Source: Dichetophora obliterata (Eukaryota; Arthropoda; Insecta; Diptera; Sciomyzidae). Taken from it: DNA of 64,000 nt. Below, piece after piece: positions 61,001 through 64,000 of this stretch. The stretch spans positions 170,945,127 to 171,009,126 of the forward strand of contig OY986435.1 of NCBI GenBank assembly GCA_963920525.1, read 5' to 3'. Numbering within the stretch: position 1 is the first letter of the stretch; each line of letters opens with the position of its first letter. The notes below the pieces were generated by a model. The model was not told where the DNA came from, made no database searches, and saw only the letters and a program-made list of their open reading frames with translations. Both the position numbers and the translations under genes were made by a program.

Positions 61001-62944
61001 AAAAAAATTCATTGTCTAGGGGAGGCGCTTGCAAGCAGCTGGCCCCCCTGCGGACGCCCATGGACATATATATTCATATAGATGTATATTGGTCATAAGA
61101 TATCCATTTATACTCACATTCGTGAAAATTAGTACAAATACGTCACAAAACATATTACAAAATATATAGCAATGAGAATGTAAAATTGCTTTATCAGTGA
61201 ATAAATTATTGAATAACTCAAAAACTGTTCATTATTATTATCAATATTTTGTGCCCATTTAAAAGGCATTATTCAGAATGATTACAACCACAACATATCA
61301 AAAATTCTGACAATTTAACTGGGAGACAATTTTCATACATTTTGTGCGGGGTGAATTTTGTGAATTTGTTTTTTTTTTCAGTCCGCAAATGAACTTATTA
61401 AGCCAACAGATTACACAACAAATTTCGATTATTTGACTAAAAATTTAAAAACCGGCATTATTAGCCAACGTCCTCTGAATCATGTGTTGCAGTCTAAAGA
61501 AAACCCGTTCCTAACGGAAACAGACTATTACGAGCCCAAAATATCAATTCGAGAAAAACCCATCAGTGTTGTTGTAGATGAGGGTGCAGTGCAGAAGAAG
61601 GCCACAATTGGTCGCATTACACACACACATAATCATCGGATGAAAGTGGGATTTGATGCGGGTACTGACAAATTGGAAACAATTGATTCGCCAAGTAGCA
61701 CTGGCAATAAAGGCGCACCTGCTGGCGATGCTCAAAAGCTGAATAAATCGACGACAGGCATTGTCAGTCGTAATGTTGACCATCGTAAAATTCAATCAGA
61801 CACAAAAGACATCGAAGATGATTCCGGCAACAATTTCGTTTCAGCACGTAAATCTATAATTTTGCCCACATCGCTGCCAACGCAGAGAACAACGTTGCCG
61901 AATGTCTATAGCAATGCGGGTGGAAATGGATTGAAGTTGGATGATGTGGAGTTTCTGCATGCAGATGGGGTGGTTCGTCGTCGCCATCGTCGTGGACGCA
62001 AAAATCGGTAAGTAATTGAATAAAGCTTAGTGATTTGGAAAAAGTTTGCTTGGCAAGCCCTTAAAGTTAAAGAAAAGTTTATTGAAGTGCAAAAATTGGC
62101 AAAATTTTACAATTGTTAAGACTACCAAAAAAAATAAGAATGAATTTCTGAAATGCAAAAGCACTCAACTCTTATACATGTAGCCTGATTTTTCTATATA
62201 AATTGCGTGCATTTTTGTTTTGTTAAATTTTAAAACATTTCCTTTACAGTCGCAGTTCGGAAAAGCAACGCTCCTCCGATTATTCCCTAAAGCTACAGCA
62301 TTTAAGGGACGAACTGAATCGTCCAGTACGCACTGCTGACGATATGATTGCTTTGCGCAATCGTTACAGTTCTGCTCGAAAATTCGCCAATGGAAAACCA
62401 TTCAGCAATTATAACGCCACAATAAAATATGAAATGAAAAACATTAAACAAGACCATGACCATCGAATAAAATTTAAAAAAACAGCAAAAAATTTAAATT
62501 ATTCATCCGAAAGCGCCGATGAGCTAGAAATGGTAACGAAGCGGAAGTACACGATGGATGCCATGAACGCTGAAGTACAGCATTCATCGCTTGAATTGGA
62601 ATTAGAAAATGAAGAGTAAGTTATGGTTTGATGTTAGAAATGCTCGCACACTTTTCTTTGAGTGTATATTCATTGGTACATCAACAAATACATATGCATA
62701 TTTGTAGAAATTTCAAACATTTGGAGCATCACCATCGAATGGCACGAGCAGTAACAGCAAAAAAAGAAAGAGTCTGGGACTATGGCGTTATTCCATTCGA
62801 AATTGATGGCAACTTCAGTGGATTACATAAAGCTCTGTTTAAGCAGGCGATGAGGCATTGGGAAAATTTTACATGCATCAAATTTGTGGAGCGCGACCCA
62901 GAGATACATCCAAATTATATTGTGTTCACAGTTCGCGGTTGTGG
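42730..62944 (+). CDS. tok: Tolloid/BMP1-family astacin metalloprotease, tolkin-like (partial, spliced)
   Basis: Exons recognised are 42,730-43,019, 61,382-62,007, 62,250-62,615 and 62,708-62,944. Their phases chain without a break (0, 2, 2, then 2 at the window-side donor). Tolloids are secreted zinc proteases that cleave Sog/chordin and other matrix substrates to free BMP ligands; domains run signal peptide, propeptide, astacin, then CUB and EGF repeats. Here one sees most of the propeptide and the first ~65 residues of the astacin domain. The zinc site HExxHxxGxxH and the CUB/EGF repeats lie beyond the window. No signal-peptide exon was found, so the 5' end is missing or unrecognised. The tok rather than tld call rests on [13 protein letters not shown] and [13 protein letters not shown] am moderately sure. 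Confidence 0.78.
43020..43456 (+). other. Start of the 18.4 kb tok intron, no other feature
   Basis: AT-rich intron DNA. The whole interval 43,020-61,381 appears to be a single intron filled with the elements listed below. Confidence 0.5.
43457..43770 (+). pseudogene. Cysteine-rich amino-terminal relic of a DDE transposon protein
   Basis: From [20 protein letters not shown] at 43,457 there is one stop, then [28 protein letters not shown] and [14 protein letters not shown]. This paired-CxxC layout with LNVLTQT...CLFC resembles the amino terminus of an insect transposon family whose carboxy terminus has a GVYQIRL ... RVRIxSR ... [12 protein letters not shown] region. That carboxy terminus is present at 50.5-54.0 kb, so this may be the start of the same dismembered element. 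The family identity is from memory of motif style. Confidence 0.45.
43771..44318. other. Unassigned stretch
   Basis: A minus frame at 44,146-43,895 (83 residues, [19 protein letters not shown]) looks mildly protein-like but matches nothing I know. The rest is AT-rich. Confidence 0.35.
44319..44801 (+). mobile_element. Short Helitron-like element with internal 118-bp tandem repeats
   Basis: Starts A|TCTATATATATAAAATAGG and ends CGGGTTCAGCTAG|T, i.e. TC...CTAG between A and T with no duplication. The first 80 bases hold the ACGGCTGGGCCGATTTTGAT block typical of many insect non-autonomous elements of this kind. GGTGGCGCTGGGGTGGACTT recurs at 44,454, 44,572 and 44,690, giving a 118-bp repeat of about 2.3 units. 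Confidence 0.65.
45530..46730. repeat. Direct duplications in the 5' region of the Transib element
   Basis: A ~130-base block (GAAAATTTGGTAAAA ... GACTGCCTCAGA ... GTGCC(A/G)AGGTGCGCAA) occurs at about 45,545-45,665 and 45,900-46,025. A second block (ACTGCTCAAACT ... ATTTTTCTAACTCGCT) occurs at about 46,325-46,510 and 46,560-46,730. They are non-coding and may be subterminal binding sites or duplications. Confidence 0.65.
46871..49189 (+). CDS. RAG1-like Transib transposase, three exons, 699 residues, apparently intact
   Basis: Predicted exons are 46,871-46,889, 46,949-47,153 and 47,314-49,189 (GT-AG introns of 59 and 160 bp); they total exactly 700 codons with no internal stop. The start MTDFTGG joins [12 protein letters not shown], which aligns with the start of the 21.7 kb copy. 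RAG1-type catalytic core: Asp296 in [11 protein letters not shown], Asp403 in MIDGK, Glu611 in [15 protein letters not shown], corresponding to RAG1 D600, D708 and E962. The first two are 107 residues apart (108 in RAG1). Zinc ligands CYIC after MIDGK and HKILCH before the Glu match RAG1 C727/C730 and H937/H942. The [20 protein letters not shown] block aligns with RAG1 [20 protein letters not shown]. There is no RING finger, and no RAG2-like frame is present. It would excise and insert the element through hairpin intermediates. Confidence 0.93.
49375..49700. repeat. Subterminal tandem repeat at the 3' end of the Transib element
   Basis: GTATGGCAGCTGCCACGCCC (one variant base) starts at 49,375, 49,506 and 49,648. 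Each is followed by ACTTGTCCAA and, in the first two, by TTGTTATCATAGCTTATCTC. The third copy is truncated before the terminal repeat. Each unit contains the perfect palindrome GGCAGCTGCC. Confidence 0.85.
50030..50355. mobile_element. Palindromic MITE
   Basis: TATTTTGGTCCCAA(T) near 50,070 pairs with TTGGGACCAAAATA near 50,320; AAATCAAAGTGCAT pairs with ATGCACTTTGATTT; AAGGTT(G/T)G words pair near the centre. It shares flank words with the palindrome at 27.6 kb. Confidence 0.55.
50481..50793 (+). pseudogene. DDE transposase carboxy-terminal relic, part 1
   Basis: The + frame after an AG acceptor reads [33 protein letters not shown], a stop, then [27 protein letters not shown] ... LIRVRIxSR is a conserved block of an insect transposon family with a SWIM-like zinc motif at the end. 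The frame is cut by the LINE at 50,794 and resumes at 53,844. Confidence 0.6.
50794..53829 (-). mobile_element. 5'-truncated LINE with reverse transcriptase and RNase H
   Basis: A perfect 14-bp target duplication, TCAGTTACGGATAG, lies at 50,780-50,793 and 53,830-53,843. The element reads on minus: linker ([13 protein letters not shown]) at 53,720, reverse transcriptase, then RNase H, then a cysteine-rich carboxy end. It is 5'-truncated (no endonuclease) and has no long poly(A); its 3' end carries a 118-bp direct duplication at 50,801-50,918 / 50,919-51,036. RT plus RNase H order suggests the I/LOA/R1 group. Confidence 0.92.
51012..53823 (-). pseudogene. LINE ORF2 remnant (RT, RNase H, Cys-rich end)
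   Basis: Frame 53,422-52,433 holds the [68 protein letters not shown], and AYAGDISII where the catalytic YADD has become YAGD. Frame 52,195-51,494 holds RNase [41 protein letters not shown]. Frame 51,572-51,012 adds [17 protein letters not shown] (RNase H end) and a [20 protein letters not shown] zinc block. Frameshifts between the three and the YAGD change show it is inactive, though decay is mild. Confidence 0.9.
53844..54021 (+). pseudogene. DDE transposase carboxy-terminal relic, part 2 (SWIM-like motif)
   Basis: Continues 50,481-50,793 across the [24 protein letters not shown], then [17 protein letters not shown] and, one frame over, [18 protein letters not shown]. CxCKSGARTxG-C is the SWIM-like signature; a small deletion has removed the CxH part. 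The next Helitron-like element interrupts it at 54,021; about 37 further bases in frame ([13 protein letters not shown] then stop) follow at 56,519. Confidence 0.6.
54022..56518 (+). mobile_element. Non-autonomous Helitron-like element (same family as 11,075-14,009)
   Basis: Starts A|TCTATACTATTATATAAAAG and ends GCGGGTATTTGCTAG|T. Start and end are shared with the 11.1-14.0 kb copy: GGAGACTCAC near the start, and at least 24 identical bases (AGGCGAAGCAGCGGGTATTT then GCTAG) at the end. Removing it rejoins the interrupted DDE relic at an A-T dinucleotide with no duplication. A second start-like sequence, TCTATACGAATATATAAAAG, lies at 54,613, with GACAACGTCTGCCGGGCAAT near 55,080, so a smaller relative may be nested. 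No Rep/helicase frame. Confidence 0.65.
56519..56659. other. Tail of the DDE relic, then intron DNA
   Basis: See the DDE relic entries; nothing else seen. Confidence 0.4.
58368..58445 (+). other. tRNA-like segment with exact B box
   Basis: GGCCGTAGCCTACTGG resembles a tRNA D-arm/A box; GTGGTTCAAACCCC contains a perfect B box (GGTTCAAACCC). A T8-plus run follows at 58,446. The spacing of the two boxes (about 35 bases) is tRNA-like, but the acceptor stem does not pair well. It may be a SINE head or tRNA relic. Confidence 0.42.
58942..59990 (-). pseudogene. hAT transposase remnant
   Basis: Minus-strand blocks in order: [17 protein letters not shown] (about 59,870), [18 protein letters not shown] and [20 protein letters not shown] (59,822-59,550), an apparent intron containing a hairpin, [18 protein letters not shown] (about 59,390), then the dimerisation domain [27 protein letters not shown] at 59,163-58,942. 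[20 protein letters not shown] is the hAT signature of the ZMYM-like/TTF-type group. Frameshifts between the blocks show it is not functional. Confidence 0.8.
59439..59514. repeat. Hairpin with 30-bp stem in the hAT element
   Basis: GTTTACACTAGCTTCACTCA at 59,439 pairs with its complement ending at 59,514 (one mismatch over 30). It falls in what looks like an intron of the hAT gene. Confidence 0.75.
60437..60629. mobile_element. Small MITE with TTA duplication
   Basis: GGCCGTGTTCAT at 60,437 and ATGAACACGGCC ending at 60,629 are perfect inverted termini, flanked by TTA at both sides. Inner arms (CGCGATTGCT / AGCAATCGCG) also pair. The 3-bp TTA target fits PIF/Harbinger. The right terminus is repeated just downstream (AACACGGCCTTACA at 60,651). 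Confidence 0.72.
61071..61381. other. End of the large tok intron
   Basis: Intron sequence ending in a pyrimidine tract and CAG acceptor at 61,381. No other feature. Confidence 0.6.
61382..62007 (+). CDS. tok: tok-like propeptide exon 2
   Basis: Follows a T-rich acceptor (TTTTTTTTTCAG|TCC) and ends at AATCG|GTAAGT. It starts [18 protein letters not shown] and is open throughout its 626 bases. It is low-complexity and charged, as expected of a fast-evolving insect tolloid propeptide, and finishes in a strongly basic run ([10 protein letters not shown]) that could be a proprotein-convertase site. Codon use and GC content are clearly higher than in the flanking intron. Confidence 0.78.
62250..62615 (+). 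CDS. tok: tok-like propeptide exon 3
   Basis: Acceptor TCCTTTACAG|T completes the arginine codon of the previous exon. The frame runs [20 protein letters not shown] through an acidic tail (LELELENEE) to GAAGA|GTAAGT. The flanking introns are 242 and 92 bp. No known domain was recognised; it is linker between the basic run and the astacin domain. Confidence 0.78.
62708..62944 (+). CDS. tok: tok-like exon with propeptide cleavage site and astacin start
   Basis: Acceptor TTTGTAG|A; donor [30 protein letters not shown] contains the expected maturation site, RMAR|AVT, just before the astacin domain. Then [33 protein letters not shown] and [11 protein letters not shown] follow, all standard astacin amino-terminal motifs, with the cysteine of the first disulphide (TCIKF). 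The exon stops at the CG just before the CCSFVG block of the family. Confidence 0.92.
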
Positions 62945-63904
62945 GTAAGTAGTTGATATTAAAATCTAATGTTTTGGACAAACAAACATGTTAGAGAAAC
63001 AAAAGATTCTATTAAAAAAATAATTTCGTAAGGGAAAGATCTGTAGGCTGGCCGTAGTTTGTGTCCATATAACGCGGGAAAATAAATATTTAAAAAAAAA
63101 ATTAATGCATCATTGAGAGCAAACTTATATTTTAGAAATGTTCAATGACACTGTTAATATTGTCATATTCGTCTCCGATTTTTGTTTCCCTCAAATTTTT
63201 CTAAAATTTTGACTTTGACCGAACTTTTTAGTTTTTACACAGCCAAAAATTTGAAAGCAATAACTTAGACTGTAGAGAGTTTTAACACCTTTAAACAAAA
63301 AAGTTCTAGCCCTTTCTACAGCGATTTTAATAAACAAATTTTTTTTAAACTACTAAATTTGACATAATTTCGGGTGTCAGGTAAAATAAAGTAAAAAAAT
63401 ATGTTTTAAAATTGATAAGTATTTTTTTAACGAAAAATTTAGCACAAAAACGGATTTTTATATTTATATTTAACTCTTTTTCTCATAGTCGTAAAACATC
63501 GCACAGTGTAAGTTTTTCAAATCTGGCATAACAAAACTAAAAAAAAAAACAACTAATTTCCTCAGAAATAATTTGAGCAGCTTATAGTTAATGAACCGTC
63601 TGAACAGTGCAGGAAAAATTATGACGGTAGTTGCACTCATTTTTGAGTCATTTGTCTTACAAATGCCGCGTCTTGCTTGGTACATTCGAAAGTTTTTATT
63701 AGAAGGTTTTGTTCGCTTGAATATAATGACGAAGTAGCTATTTAACATATTTTTACAGCTGCTTTATAATTGATATTTGTCATCAAGGTATTCGTTCTTA
63801 GTTTTGACAAAAAAAATGCAAAAATATTGACATTTGTGTAATTTTATTCAATTCAACATACATCCAAAAATTAAAAAAAAAATTCGAAGTCATAACTTTA
63901 GAAA
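62945..63904. other. tok intron downstream of the astacin exon
   Basis: AT-rich intron DNA with no recognised element. A minus frame at 63,748-63,470 has no motif. Confidence 0.5.
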
Positions 63905-64000
63905 GACTGCAACAATTATCTTCAAATCTGCAAAGGCGTTTGATACGGTCGACCATAAGATATTACTACCTAAACTATTTAAATGCGGTTTCAGGGGCTT
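63905..64000 (+). mobile_element. LINE reverse transcriptase fragment running off the right edge
   Basis: The + frame reads SAKAFDTVDHKILLPKLFKC then GFRG, the (D)LSKAFDTVDH motif of non-LTR reverse transcriptases, with the first catalytic aspartate position already altered upstream. Only ~30 residues are in the window. It lies in the tok intron in the sense direction. Confidence 0.7.

Larger units (their letters stand above)
56668..61062 (-). mobile_element. hAT transposon, full-length ends, dead transposase
   Basis: The 4,395-bp element starts CAAGGGCGTCCGCAG and ends with the complement of CATGGGCGTCCGCAG. It is flanked by 8-bp repeats GACATACA (56,660-56,667) and GACATATA (61,063-61,070), 7 of 8 identical. 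The subtermini are rich in G or C runs (CTAGGGGGG; GGCCCCCCT). The only coding remnant is a hAT transposase on the minus strand. A tRNA-like segment and two short palindromic elements have accumulated inside. Confidence 0.87.

Noticed and set aside
61544..61795. Minus-strand frame of 83 residues
   Set aside because: Shadow of the tok-like propeptide exon on the + strand.

Overview
This is AT-rich animal nuclear DNA with spliced genes, GT-AG introns and very dense transposable elements. The only host gene I recognise is a tolloid/BMP1-type astacin metalloprotease on the + strand, closest in my recollection to Drosophila tolkin (tok). That points to a higher (brachyceran) fly; mariner, Transib, PIF/Harbinger, hAT, Helitron and jockey-like sequences all fit. 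I cannot name the species.

Layout. 1-20 kb holds relics: a jockey-like LINE fragment at the left edge, a decayed RAG1-like (Transib) relic (1.2-2.1 kb), a 2.3 kb foldback palindrome (4.3-6.6 kb), several mariner relics, a Helitron-like element (11.1-14.0 kb) with a mariner and a Harbinger-type MITE inside it, and a THAP-domain element (17.0-18.9 kb). 20.16-24.72 kb is a three-level nest: a hAT-like element with a perfect 8-bp target duplication contains a broken mariner, which contains a Transib element with a perfect 5-bp duplication. 24.7-38.4 kb is mostly unannotated AT-rich DNA with MITEs, a TE gene relic with long inverted repeats (30.1-31.5 kb), LINE and hAT scraps, an array of repeats each carrying a TGACGTCA palindrome, and a SINE-like retroposon inside a microsatellite. 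38.46-42.52 kb is a structurally complete PIF/Harbinger element with a four-exon transposase and a divergent, damaged MADF accessory gene.

The tok-like gene has a propeptide exon at 42,730-43,019, then an apparent 18.4 kb intron packed with elements, then three exons at 61,382-62,944 ending inside the astacin domain; the gene runs off the right edge. The large intron holds a Helitron, a 4.6 kb Transib element with an apparently intact three-exon RAG1-like transposase, a DDE/SWIM-type transposase split by a LINE (14-bp target duplication) and a second Helitron, and a 4.4 kb hAT element.

The main result is the RAG1-like material. Three divergent copies are present. Two are bounded by termini starting with CACAGTG-type heptamers (the V(D)J recombination signal heptamer) and both are flanked by the same 5-bp duplication, CGCCG. 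The element at 45,187-49,779 keeps the DDE triad, the CxxC and HxxxxH zinc ligands, and an open frame of 699 codons after splicing.
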